Shown one piece after another: positions 1 through 8,076 of a stretch of DNA of 45,727 nucleotides; the first letter of the stretch is position 1, and every line of letters begins with the position of its first letter. Position numbers and translations under genes: made by a program. Origin of the DNA: Aminivibrio sp. (GTDB lineage Bacteria; Synergistota; Synergistia; Synergistales; Aminobacteriaceae). Where the stretch lies: NCBI RefSeq assembly GCF_016756745.1, contig NZ_JAESIH010000062.1, positions 1 through 45,727 of the forward strand, read 5' to 3'. Below the pieces are notes generated by a model that worked only from the letters and a program-made list of their open reading frames with translations, was not told where the DNA came from and searched no databases.

Positions 1-51
1 ACCGGGCAGACCATCCTCGCCGACGGGGGTATGGTGAAGGCGGTACCGTAA
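1..51 (+). CDS. C-terminal end of a short-chain dehydrogenase/reductase (partial)
   Basis: The first 17 codons end in a TAA at 49-51 and encode TGQTILADGGMVKAVP. A TGQ-x4-DGG tail is the usual C-terminus of classical SDR oxidoreductases (FabG-like). Only this tail lies in the window, so substrate and cofactor cannot be judged. It converges on citF and is separated from it by a strong hairpin terminator. Confidence 0.6.
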   Translation, partial: TGQTILADGGMVKAVP

Positions 52-134
52 AAATGCCGGATCAGCGAGCGCCGGTAACACTTCTCGCCGCCGGCAGCAA
101 TCAGGTGCGATTTTTAATGCTCATTGCGGATAAC

Positions 135-170
135 AACGAGCCCGCCCCGGTCAAAAGGGGCGGGCTCGTT
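135..170. terminator. bidirectional intrinsic terminator
   Basis: Perfect 14-bp inverted repeat AACGAGCCCGCCCC / GGGGCGGGCTCGTT with an 8-nt loop. It lies between the convergent SDR tail and citF and can serve both strands. The rest of 52-190 shows no gene. Confidence 0.8.
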
Positions 171-190
171 CGCTTCAAAGAGTTCCGGGC

Positions 191-1756
191 TTACAGGACC
201 TTCCGGATAGTGTCGATGATGGTGCCGTCCCGGTATTCCACGAGCCCCACGATCTCGTCGGAGAACCGCACCTCGTCGGGGATACCCGTGATCTTTTCGA
301 TCTCCGCCTTGAGCTGCCGGATGTCCTTCACCGGAAGGCCTGCGTCCAGGGCGGCCTTCCGGAGGTCCTCCCTCCGGGGATTGATTGCGATGCCCCGCTC
401 GGTGACGATGGCATCCACGGTCTCCCCCGGGGTGACCACGGTCTGGACCCGCTCCCGGATCGACGGCACGCCGTTCCGCATGGAAGGGATGGTGATGACG
501 GAGAGCTTGGCCCCCGCCGCCGTGTCGGAGTGTCCTCCCGAGGCTCCACGGAGGATGCCGTCGTGTCCCGTGAGGACGTCCACGTTGAAGTCGGTGTCCA
601 CGTCCAGGGCCGCCAGGACCACCACGTCCAGGTCGTTCACCAGGCAGCCCTTGTTGAAGGGGTTGGCGTAGCAGGAGACATCCACTTCCATGTGGTAGGG
701 GTTGCCCGCCATCGATGTGGTCACCGCGGCGTCGAAGCTCTGCACGTCGAAAAGGGCGGTGAAGAGGCCCTCCCGGAGCATGTCGGCCATGTAGCCGGTA
801 ATGCCGCCTATGCAGTAGCTTCCCCGGACGGCCTTCTCTTTCATGTACTCCTTCACGTACCGCGCAACGGCAAGGCTCGGGCCGCCTCCTCCCGTCTGGA
901 AGGAACAGCCGTTCTTCAGCATCCCCGACGCTCGAATGAGGCCGAAGGCGAGCTCGGCGATGCGGAGCTGCACCGGGTCCCGGGTGACCCGGGCTGCGCC
1001 GCTGGCGATCTTCGACGGGTCGCCGATGGAGTCCACTACGGCTACCTGGTCCACCAGGTACTGGGGCACGGAGATCCGCGGTGCGAGAGGGTAATCGACG
1101 AGGTTGTCCGTCACGGCGATGACATGGTCGGCGTACCGGGCGTCCACCATGGCGTAGCCCATGGAGCCGCAGGCGGTTTTTCCCGAGGAGCCGGTGAAGT
1201 TGCCGAGCCTGTCGCACGCCGGGGCGGCGAGGAAGGCCACGTGAATGTGCAGGCTGCCTTCCTCGATGGCCCGGGCCCGACCTCCGTGGCTCCGGATCAT
1301 CACAGGCACTTCGAACATGCCGCCGGAGACGGCCCGGCCCACCTCGCCCCGGACGCCCGAGGTGTTCAGCCGTGTGACCACGCCCTTCCGGACCATCTCG
1401 GCCACGCAGTCGTGGCAGTCGCCCAGGGAGCTTGGCGCGAGGGTGATGTTCCGGATGCCCATCTTTTCAAGAAGAAACAGAACCTGGCAGACCAGGGAGT
1501 CTCCGTTCCTCATGTGATGATGGAAGGAGATGGTCATGCCGCTCGCCAGGCCCGAGCGGCGGACGGCTTCTTCGAGGCTTTCGGCGACCTTGTCCGTGGA
1601 CGGGGCGGGCACCTTCCTGGGGAAGAGACGGGGCGTCCATGTATAGTCCCCGCCGAGCCTGGCATAGGGGCCCGCAAAGGGGGTGAATTCCCCGAGGCCG
1701 GGAACGAGGACAGGCACCTCCCTGCCGATGGTGTTCTTCACGGTTTCAATTTTCAT
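191..1756 (-). CDS. citF: citrate lyase alpha subunit (citrate CoA-transferase)
   Basis: A 521-residue protein with full-length CitF character. In the citrate lyase complex CitF swaps the acetyl group on the CitD acyl carrier for citrate, giving citryl-ACP and acetate. The N-terminal stretch with FTPFAGPYARLGGDYTW and SFHHHMRNGD, and later TGHDGILRGASGGHSDTAAG, are typical of the family. The ATG at 1756 overlaps the citE stop as ATGA, indicating translational coupling. It is the last gene of the minus-strand arm tctC-tctB-tctA-citE-citF. In most known loci citF sits in one operon with citC, citD and citE; here citC, citD and citXG are on the opposite strand about 5 kb away. Confidence 0.95.
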   Translation of the reverse strand: MKIETVKNTIGREVPVLVPGLGEFTPFAGPYARLGGDYTWTPRLFPRKVPAPSTDKVAESLEEAVRRSGLASGMTISFHHHMRNGDSLVCQVLFLLEKMGIRNITLAPSSLGDCHDCVAEMVRKGVVTRLNTSGVRGEVGRAVSGGMFEVPVMIRSHGGRARAIEEGSLHIHVAFLAAPACDRLGNFTGSSGKTACGSMGYAMVDARYADHVIAVTDNLVDYPLAPRISVPQYLVDQVAVVDSIGDPSKIASGAARVTRDPVQLRIAELAFGLIRASGMLKNGCSFQTGGGGPSLAVARYVKEYMKEKAVRGSYCIGGITGYMADMLREGLFTALFDVQSFDAAVTTSMAGNPYHMEVDVSCYANPFNKGCLVNDLDVVVLAALDVDTDFNVDVLTGHDGILRGASGGHSDTAAGAKLSVITIPSMRNGVPSIRERVQTVVTPGETVDAIVTERGIAINPRREDLRKAALDAGLPVKDIRQLKAEIEKITGIPDEVRFSDEIVGLVEYRDGTIIDTIRKVL

Positions 1757-2652
1757 TCGGTCTCCACCTCCATTCCCGCGAGTCGGGCAAGTTCCAGGGT
1801 TCTTCGCGCCTGGGCCACCACGGGGGCGTCCACCATGCGACCGTCCACGGCCACCACTCCCAGTCCCCGTTCCTCCGCCTCCCGGGCTCCCCTGACGATC
1901 CGCTCCGCCTTCCGCACGTCCTTTTCTTCGGGGCGGAAGGCCTCGTGGATGACGGCGATCTGGGACGGATGGACGGCCGCCTTGCCGGAAAACCCGAGGG
2001 CGACGCTCATGGCTGCCTGTTCGCGGAGTCCCTCTAGGTCGTCGATGTCGGTGTAGACCGTGTCGAAAGCGAGAAGGCCGGCAGCCTTCGCCGCCAGGAC
2101 CACGGCGCTCCGGGCATAGAGCATCTCCAGGCCTTCCTTGGTTATTTTGATGCCGAGGTCGGCAGCCAGGTCCTGGCCTCCGATGGTGAGTCCCAGGATG
2201 CGGGGAGACGACGACGCTATGGCGGATGCGTTCACGATGGCCCGGGCGGTCTCGAGCATGGCGTGGATTCTTACGAATCCTCGTTCCATGCCGTTCTCTT
2301 CTTCAAGGCGGGTGATGATGTCGTCCGCGGCCCGGATGTCGTCGGGGGAGTCGATCTTGGGTATGCGGACGGCATCCGGCCTCGCCGGGATGATTTCCTC
2401 GAGGTCCCGTTCAAAGAAGGGCGTGTCCCGGCCGTTGATCCGCACCACCCGTTCCACGGAGCCGAAATCCAGGGTTTTCAGGGCATGTTTCACCAGTTTC
2501 CGGGCGGCGTCCTTTTCGGTGACGGAGATGGAGTCCTCCAGGTCAAGGAGGACTCCGTCCGATCCGTAGATGGCGCAGTTCTGGATCATTCCGGGGTTGT
2601 TCCCCGGGATGTAGAGCAGCGACCGCCGGGGCCGGCCGTCAATTCGGTTCAT
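1753..2652 (-). CDS. citE: citrate lyase beta subunit (citryl-ACP lyase)
   Basis: A 299-residue HpcH/HpaI-type TIM-barrel lyase. CitE cleaves citryl-ACP to oxaloacetate and acetyl-ACP. The N-terminus RRSLLYIPGNNPGM, the acidic metal motif LLDLEDSI near residues 35-42, the RINGRD segment near residue 70 and GGQDLAADLG near 158 are family hallmarks. The start overlaps the tctA stop (ATGA at 2649-2652) and its stop overlaps the citF start, so three genes are coupled. CitE-like homologs also act on other CoA esters, but the adjoining citF fixes the assignment. Confidence 0.93.
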   Translation of the reverse strand: MNRIDGRPRRSLLYIPGNNPGMIQNCAIYGSDGVLLDLEDSISVTEKDAARKLVKHALKTLDFGSVERVVRINGRDTPFFERDLEEIIPARPDAVRIPKIDSPDDIRAADDIITRLEEENGMERGFVRIHAMLETARAIVNASAIASSSPRILGLTIGGQDLAADLGIKITKEGLEMLYARSAVVLAAKAAGLLAFDTVYTDIDDLEGLREQAAMSVALGFSGKAAVHPSQIAVIHEAFRPEEKDVRKAERIVRGAREAEERGLGVVAVDGRMVDAPVVAQARRTLELARLAGMEVETE

Positions 2653-4136
2653 GATGAATACTTCCTCCTCTTCAGGAGCGAATAGACCAGGGAGACGGCG
2701 GCGAGGACGATGAGGGTCACGGAGATGGGCTTCCGGAAGAAGATGGCCAGCGACCCGTCGGAGAGGGACATGGAGTTCCTGAAGGACTGCTCCGTGGTGC
2801 CTCCCAAAATGAGGGCGAGCACCAGGGGCGGCAGGGGAATCTCCAGCTTGGAGAAAATGTACCCTCCGAGGGCAAAGCCCATGACGAGGATGAAGTCGAA
2901 GGCGCTGTAGTTCAGAAAGTAGGTTCCCATGAAGCCCATGCCGAGAATCAGGGGCAGCATGATCCTCTGGGGGATTTTGAGGAGCTGCACCAGGGGGATG
3001 GCCAGGGGCAGGTTGATGATGACGAGCATGATGTTCCCCACGAGGATGGACGCGATGACGCCCCAGGCGATCTCGGGATACTGGGAGAAAAGGATGGGCC
3101 CGGGTCTGACGCCGAGCATCATGAGGGCGCCGAGCATGACCGCCGTGGTACCCGATCCCGGAATGCCGAGCGTGAGCAGGGGGACCATGGCGCCGGCGGC
3201 GCAGGAGTTGTTCGCCGCCTCGGGGGCGGCGAGACCCTCGATGGCTCCCTTGCCGAACTTTTCAGGGGTCTTGCTCAGGTTCTTCTCCATGGCGTAGGAC
3301 ATGAAGGTGGCGATGCTCGCCCCCATTCCCGGGAGAACGCCCACGAAGAATCCAAGGGGAGAGCTGCGGAGCATGGGCATAATGCATTTTTTGAACTGGG
3401 CCCAGCTCACCCAGACCTTGCCTATGCTGCGGGAGTCGAGGGTGTATCTGGTGTCGAGGTTTTTATAGTTCTTGAAGACCTCGCAAATGGCGTACACCCC
3501 GATCATGACCACGAGGAAGTCGATGCCGTCCTGTAGTTCCTCCACGCCGAAGGTGAAGCGGATGATGCCCGTGAGGGGGTCGATGCCGATGGTGGAAAGC
3601 ATGAAGCCGATGCACATGGCGATGATGCCCTTGAGCAGGCTTCCCTCGGCAAGGGTGATGGTGGCCACGAGGGCGAAGAGCATGAGGGAGAACATTTCGG
3701 CGGGGCCGAACTTCAGTGCGGCGGCGGCGATGGGACCCGTCAGGAAGACGAGGAAGACCATGCCGACGGTACCCCCTATGAAGGACGCGATGGCGGAGAT
3801 GGCCAGGGCCGCTCCGGCTTCGCCGTTTTTCGTCATGGGATAGCCGTCGAAGCACGACACGATGGCCGACGCGTCACCGGGGGTGTTGATCATGATGGAA
3901 GCCCTGGAGCCGCCGAACATGGCACCGTAGTAGACGGCGCACATGGTGATGAGGGCCGTGGACGGGTTCATCCCGTAGGTGATGGGGATGAGGATGGCCA
4001 CCCCCGTGGCGGGCCCGAGGCCGGGCAGCATGCCCATGATGGTGCCCAGCAGGCCGCCGATGAAGACCCACATAATGTTGGTGGCCGTTATGGCCGTGGC
4101 GAACCCTATGGCGAGATTATCGAAAATGACGTCCAT
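2649..4136 (-). CDS. tctA: tripartite tricarboxylate transporter, large membrane subunit TctA
   Basis: A 495-residue, very hydrophobic protein of TctA length with about 10-12 predicted membrane spans. The conserved loop GMLPGLGPATGVAILIP lies near residues 36-52 and a second glycine/proline-rich half-motif, GVLPGMGASIATF, near residues 265-280. TctA forms the ion-coupled permease with TctB and receives substrate from periplasmic TctC. The start has a strong TAGGAGGAAG ribosome site. Its stop is coupled to citE, so the likely cargo is citrate or a related tricarboxylate. Confidence 0.93.
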   Translation of the reverse strand: MDVIFDNLAIGFATAITATNIMWVFIGGLLGTIMGMLPGLGPATGVAILIPITYGMNPSTALITMCAVYYGAMFGGSRASIMINTPGDASAIVSCFDGYPMTKNGEAGAALAISAIASFIGGTVGMVFLVFLTGPIAAAALKFGPAEMFSLMLFALVATITLAEGSLLKGIIAMCIGFMLSTIGIDPLTGIIRFTFGVEELQDGIDFLVVMIGVYAICEVFKNYKNLDTRYTLDSRSIGKVWVSWAQFKKCIMPMLRSSPLGFFVGVLPGMGASIATFMSYAMEKNLSKTPEKFGKGAIEGLAAPEAANNSCAAGAMVPLLTLGIPGSGTTAVMLGALMMLGVRPGPILFSQYPEIAWGVIASILVGNIMLVIINLPLAIPLVQLLKIPQRIMLPLILGMGFMGTYFLNYSAFDFILVMGFALGGYIFSKLEIPLPPLVLALILGGTTEQSFRNSMSLSDGSLAIFFRKPISVTLIVLAAVSLVYSLLKRRKYSS

Positions 4137-4149
4137 GATGTTCTTCCTC

Positions 4150-4623
4150 CTAGAAGGGAAGCATGTTCTCTATGATCCCCCGGGGCAGGCTCAGCTGGAG
4201 GGCTATGGCGAAGGCTCCGTAGGTGACCGTTGGAAACAGGACGGAGATGAGGACGTTCTGGACGAACCGCCCCCGGTTGATCATCATGGTCGCGAAGAAC
4301 ATGAAGGCCGTTGTGGCAAGCAGGTAGCCCCAGGTATCGAGGACCATCCCGTAGACAACGCCGAGGACCATGGTGACGAGAATTTTGAGCCAGACGGCCC
4401 GGTCCGATATGAAATTCCAGGCCACGGGCTCAGATTTTCCAGACATCCTGTCGGTGATGCAGAGCAGGATGCCGGCGATCACGGCCACAGCTCCGACGAT
4501 CAAGGGGAAGAGTTTCGGCCCCGTGTTGTCTCCAGCCTGGACCTCGGGAAACTGCATGGCGGTGTAGAAATATATGGCTCCCAGGATGATGGAAATCAAG
4601 CCGCTGGTAAAATTTTTGCTCAT
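4150..4623 (-). CDS. tctB: tripartite tricarboxylate transporter, small membrane subunit TctB
   Basis: A 157-residue protein with four apparent transmembrane helices. It begins near SGLISIILGAIYFYTAMQFP and has the FGPKLFPL-like stretch GPKLFPLIVG that is usual in TctB. It pairs with TctA, whose start lies 13 nt downstream. It is separated from tctC by a hairpin that probably lowers expression of the membrane subunits relative to the binding protein. Confidence 0.88.
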   Translation of the reverse strand: MSKNFTSGLISIILGAIYFYTAMQFPEVQAGDNTGPKLFPLIVGAVAVIAGILLCITDRMSGKSEPVAWNFISDRAVWLKILVTMVLGVVYGMVLDTWGYLLATTAFMFFATMMINRGRFVQNVLISVLFPTVTYGAFAIALQLSLPRGIIENMLPF

Positions 4624-4650
4624 TGAGCTCCCTCCGTCTCCAGAAATCTC

Positions 4651-4692
4651 ACAAAAGAAAAGGGGCGGAAGAGGCCGGAGAAACGCCCCTTC
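4651..4692 (-). terminator. intercistronic hairpin after tctC
   Basis: On the minus strand AAGGGGCG and CGCCCCTT pair around a 16-nt loop (4660-4691), followed by TTCTTTTG. The position just after tctC suits a leaky terminator or mRNA-stabilising hairpin that raises TctC over TctA/TctB. Confidence 0.6.
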
Positions 4693-4713
4693 CGCCGGGA
4701 TTGTCCGGTTCGG

Positions 4714-5691
4714 CTACTTCTTCAGGCCGACCTGCGTGAGGAGTTCGTCGAATTCCTTGGTGCGCTTCTCGAGGAATGCCTTGTGCTCCGCGGAATTCTG
4801 GTAGAAATTGTCCCAGCCGAGGTTCTTGAGGAGGGTTTTCCACGTCTCGGTCTCCACCATCTTCGAGAATACGTCGTCCCAGTATTTCACCTGGTCCTCG
4901 GTAAGGCCGGGGGCGCCGATGATGCCCCTCCAGTGGGGGAATACCACGTCCACTCCCTGCTCCTTGAAGCTCGGAACACCGGGAAGGATGTCGGCGAGGG
5001 TTTTCTCGGAGCTGACGCCGATGACCCTCATTTTGCCCGCCTTGTGCTGCTCGAGAACCTCGGCGAGGCCGATGACCGTCGCCTTCACGTGGCCGCCGAG
5101 AAGGGCGGGCACAATTTCTCCGCCGGCGCCGGGATAGACTATGAACTTGATGCTTGCGGGATCGACTCCGTTGGCCTTGGCGAGTTCAAGGAAGACAAGG
5201 TGGTCATTGTTGCCGAGGGTGGGTCCCACGCCCACGGGAACTGAGGAGGGGTCGGCCTTGATGGCCTCGAAGAGGTCCTTCACGGTCTTCCAGGGAGAAT
5301 CCTGTTCCACGGCCACGGAGATCCATTCGGTCTGCAGGGCGGCGATAGGGGTGAAGTCATGGTAGGTCAGTTCGCTCTTGCCGAGGAGGTTGTTGAGCAT
5401 GATGAGGGTGGAGGTGGCGGCGAGGTACTCGCCCTGCCCCTTCTTGCCCTTCAGGTAGTTCCATCCCGTGGCGCCGCCTCCGCCGGGCTTGTTGACAACG
5501 ATGACGTTTTTCTCGACCAGGTTCTCGTCGGTCAGGGCCTTCTGCACGGTGCGGCAGAGCATGTCCCATCCCCCGCCGGGGTTGGCCGGGGCGATGAGTT
5601 CGATGGTCCGGGAGGGCTTCCACTCCGCCGAAGCCGCCCCTGCGGTCGCGAACAGCGCGATGAGCATAAGAACTGCGAACAACTTTTTCAT
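4714..5691 (-). CDS. tctC: tripartite tricarboxylate transporter substrate-binding protein TctC
   Basis: A 325-residue periplasmic solute-binding protein of the Bug/TctC family. The ATG at 5691 is preferred over in-frame ATGs further upstream: it has a GGGGGAAACAGAGGA ribosome site and starts a clean signal peptide (MKKLFAVLMLIALFATAGAASA). No lipobox Cys is visible, so a soluble periplasmic form is likely. The family segment IELIAPANPGGGWDML follows the signal peptide. It is the first transport gene after gntR and feeds TctAB; the coupled citEF genes suggest citrate as ligand. Confidence 0.92.
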   Translation of the reverse strand: MKKLFAVLMLIALFATAGAASAEWKPSRTIELIAPANPGGGWDMLCRTVQKALTDENLVEKNVIVVNKPGGGGATGWNYLKGKKGQGEYLAATSTLIMLNNLLGKSELTYHDFTPIAALQTEWISVAVEQDSPWKTVKDLFEAIKADPSSVPVGVGPTLGNNDHLVFLELAKANGVDPASIKFIVYPGAGGEIVPALLGGHVKATVIGLAEVLEQHKAGKMRVIGVSSEKTLADILPGVPSFKEQGVDVVFPHWRGIIGAPGLTEDQVKYWDDVFSKMVETETWKTLLKNLGWDNFYQNSAEHKAFLEKRTKEFDELLTQVGLKK

Positions 5692-5728
5692 TCCTCTGTT
5701 TCCCCCTTTAAAATATGATGATGCGTCT

Positions 5729-5748
5729 CCGCGCACCGCGGTGCGCGG
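5729..5748. other. perfect palindrome between gntR and tctC
   Basis: CCGCGCACCGCGGTGCGCGG is fully self-complementary and sits in the 65-nt gap between gntR and tctC. It could be a hairpin in the minus-strand transcript or an operator. No U-tract follows directly on the minus strand, so termination is doubtful. Confidence 0.45.
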
Positions 5749-5756
5749 GAAAAGCC

Positions 5757-6467
5757 CTAAAAGAAGGTGAAACCTTCAAGTTCCTTTCCGTATCCCGACT
5801 TGTCCCTCCAGATAGTGAAGGATTCGTTCAGGTGATCCGTCCAGACGGCACAGGCCCGGTCAGGGTCGCCGTCCCGGAGGGCACAGTAGATGTCCTTCCG
5901 GCGGGAAAGGCTTTTGTGGATTCTGTTGGGCAGGATGATTCTCATGACCCGGTAGCGGTCAAAAATCTCCCGCTGGGCCCAGATGAGGGCCGAGAGACTG
6001 GTGGATTTGCACGCCTCGAAGAGGGTATGGTTGAAGTTTTTTACAATGGGGAAAAACCGCTCAAGAAGTTCGTCTCCGGTGAACTGGGTGAAGACGATGT
6101 CCGCCTCGGCCAGCAGTTCCTCAAGGCGGTGGAGTTCCTCGGGTGTGATCCGGAGGGCGGCGTAGCGGACGGCCAGTGTTTCCAGTGCCTTCCGGATGGC
6201 CATGGCATGGGCAAGTTCGTAAGGGGAGACGCCGCAGACCCTGTTCCCTTTCATGGGGACCCGCTCGATATAGCCGTCGGCCTCGAGCTTCTGTACGGCC
6301 TCCCGGACCGGGGTGCGGCTGACGCCGAACTCCTCCGCGATCTCACCGTCGGTGAAGGTGGATTCGGCCTTGAGATCACCGAGGACGATGGCCTTGCGGA
6401 GGTGTTCGTAAATGACGTCCCTCATAGGCTTGGTACGGAGATCGGGAACGTTTTTCAGCAGGGGCAT
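5757..6467 (-). CDS. GntR-family transcriptional regulator, FCD (FadR) type
   Basis: A 236-residue regulator. The N-terminal winged helix (about residues 10-75) includes LRKAIVLGDLKAEST and EEFGVSRTPVREAVQKLEADG, the usual GntR recognition helix. The C-terminal half is all-helical FCD type with His/Asp/Arg positions (FNHTLFEACKS, HLNESF) that often bind a metal-carboxylate ligand. The ATG at 6467 follows GGAGGAACGACA. It heads the minus arm and diverges from citC, so it probably controls both halves of the citrate locus in response to citrate or a related acid. Confidence 0.88.
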   Translation of the reverse strand: MPLLKNVPDLRTKPMRDVIYEHLRKAIVLGDLKAESTFTDGEIAEEFGVSRTPVREAVQKLEADGYIERVPMKGNRVCGVSPYELAHAMAIRKALETLAVRYAALRITPEELHRLEELLAEADIVFTQFTGDELLERFFPIVKNFNHTLFEACKSTSLSALIWAQREIFDRYRVMRIILPNRIHKSLSRRKDIYCALRDGDPDRACAVWTDHLNESFTIWRDKSGYGKELEGFTFF

Positions 6468-6702
6468 TGTCGTTCCTCCGGAAAAAAGATTTTTGTCTTT
6501 TCCGATAAAATTTGGATCCTAGATCCAGTATCCATATCGTATAATATCCCCGGAAAGGAAAAGTGTAAAGTGGTATGATTCCCGTTTTTTGGTATATTTT
6601 TCAGGACACGCGGCAAGCCGGTTCTGGGGCAAATGCGTGCCGGGCCGCCTGCTGAGGCTGTCCGGAAAGGGGGTGAAGGCCCTGTTCGGGCTGGAGGAAC
6701 GA
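6468..6702. promoter_or_regulatory. divergent control region between gntR and citC with candidate operator
   Basis: A consensus -10 box TATAAT lies at 6540-6545 on the plus strand; no matching -35 box is clear. A palindrome GGATC-CTA-GATCC at 6514-6526 lies between the two transcription units and is a good candidate operator for the adjacent GntR regulator. The region is AT-rich compared with its surroundings. It lacks a supported gene apart from an in-frame extension of citC that I do not favour. Confidence 0.5.
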
Positions 6703-7764
6703 ATGCTTGAAACGAAGAGGGACCTGGAGGAACGGGCCGCCCTGCTCGCCTCCCGGGATCTTGCGGTGCCGGAAGGCGAGGACCTTGTCCTCGGCCTTTT
6801 CCAGGGCGACCGGCTGGTCGCCGCGGGGGCGCTGGTGGGGAACATTCTCCAGGGCATCGCCGTCGCCAGGGAAATGGAGGGCGAGGGGGCCGCTGCGGCG
6901 GTGACATCGGCCCTGCTCAAAAAGGCCGTGGAGCGGGGAATGAGGAAGGTTTTCCTCTACTCCAAGCCCCAGGAGGCCCGGATATTCCAGGAGCTTGGGT
7001 TTTCTCTCCTCGCCACGGCGGCGGTGGAAGAATCCGGCCTGGGGGCGGCCCTGCTGGAATGGGGAGCCGAGGGGATAGAAGGCTGGAAGGCCAGGACGGC
7101 GAAGATTGCCGAAGGGAAGCCTGCCCGGGCCGGGGCCGCGGTGGTGAACTGCAATCCTTTCACCCTTGGGCACCGGAGACTTCTCGAGTACGCCGCAGGG
7201 GTGAGCCCCTGGCTGTACGTCCTGGTGGTCCAGGAAGACCGGTCTCTCTTTCCCTTCGACGTCAGGCTGCGCCTTGTCCGTGAGGGGACGGCGGACCTGG
7301 AGAACGTGACGGTGCTGCCCGGAGGCCCCTACGTCATCTCCTCGGCCACCTTTCCGGCCTATTTCACCAGGGTTCCCGCCGGCGGCGATCCCCGGAAAAT
7401 CACCGAGCTCTATGCCGCTCTCGACCTGGAGATGTTCCGGCGGCACGTGGCCCCCACCCTCGGCATAGCCATACGCTACGTGGGAACGGAACCCTACTGC
7501 CCGGTGACGTCCGTCTACAATGACCGGATGAAACGGATTCTCCCGGTCGGGGGGGAAGATTGCCCTCCCGTGGAAGTCCGGGAGATTCCCCGGTTCGAAA
7601 GGGACGGCCGGCCGGTGAGCGCGTCCCTGGTCAGGGAGCTTATCCGGGAGGGGCGGCTCGGCGAGGCGACGGCCCTTGTCCCGAAGACGACGGCGGAATG
7701 GCTGAAATCAGAAGAGGCCGCTCCCGTTCTTGAGAAGATACGGACGAGCGGTTCACGGCACTAG
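6703..7764 (+). CDS. citC: [citrate (pro-3S)-lyase] ligase
   Basis: A 353-residue enzyme that acetylates the thiol of the citrate lyase prosthetic group with acetate and ATP, activating the complex. It has an N-terminal acetyltransferase-like part (VAAGALVGN near residue 40) and a C-terminal nucleotidyltransferase-like part (VVNCNPFTLGHRRLLEYAA, with the HxGH-type motif TLGHR). The ATG at 6703 has GGAGG five bases upstream and gives the length usual for CitC. The frame stays open upstream to a TTG at 6589, but that extension has no family match. First gene of the plus arm. Confidence 0.92.
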   Translation: MLETKRDLEERAALLASRDLAVPEGEDLVLGLFQGDRLVAAGALVGNILQGIAVAREMEGEGAAAAVTSALLKKAVERGMRKVFLYSKPQEARIFQELGFSLLATAAVEESGLGAALLEWGAEGIEGWKARTAKIAEGKPARAGAAVVNCNPFTLGHRRLLEYAAGVSPWLYVLVVQEDRSLFPFDVRLRLVREGTADLENVTVLPGGPYVISSATFPAYFTRVPAGGDPRKITELYAALDLEMFRRHVAPTLGIAIRYVGTEPYCPVTSVYNDRMKRILPVGGEDCPPVEVREIPRFERDGRPVSASLVRELIREGRLGEATALVPKTTAEWLKSEEAAPVLEKIRTSGSRH

Positions 7765-7803
7765 ACAGAACACGGGCCCATGGCCCCGAAGGGAGAATGA
7801 ATC

Positions 7804-8076
7804 ATGAAGGCAGTGAAGGACGCGGCAGCCGGGTCTCTCGAATCAAGCGACGTGCTGGTGACGGTGATTCCTGCGGGGGGGGAGGAAAACACCCTCTCTG
7901 TGGAGAGCATCGTGTTCAGGCAGTTCGGCGGGCGGATCCGCTCGGTGGCGGAGGAAGTTATCGCCTCCTCGGGCCTTGAGGGGGCTGCCGTGAGAATTCA
8001 GGACAGGGGAGCCCTGGAGTGCACTCTCCGGGCCCGGCTCGAGACGGCCATCGAGAGGGCTGCCGGAAAGGCATGA
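7804..8076 (+). CDS. citD: citrate lyase acyl carrier protein (gamma subunit)
   Basis: A 90-residue carrier subunit. The sequence GSLESSDVLVTV at residues 10-21 places the prosthetic-group serine at Ser14, as in characterised CitD proteins; it carries 2'-(5''-triphosphoribosyl)-3'-dephospho-CoA. It shuttles acetyl and citryl groups between CitF and CitE. It lies 39 nt after citC with GGGAGAATGAATC before the ATG, and its stop overlaps the citXG start. Confidence 0.93.
   Translation: MKAVKDAAAGSLESSDVLVTVIPAGGEENTLSVESIVFRQFGGRIRSVAEEVIASSGLEGAAVRIQDRGALECTLRARLETAIERAAGKA

Noticed and set aside
530-2056. Long open frame on the plus strand across citF/citE
   Set aside because: It is antisense to two certain genes, has no ribosome site and shows the Arg/Gly/His/Val-rich composition of a high-GC shadow frame.
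6589-6702. N-terminal extension of citC from a TTG at 6589
   Set aside because: The ATG at 6703 has a proper ribosome site and gives the normal family length; the extension matches nothing in the family.
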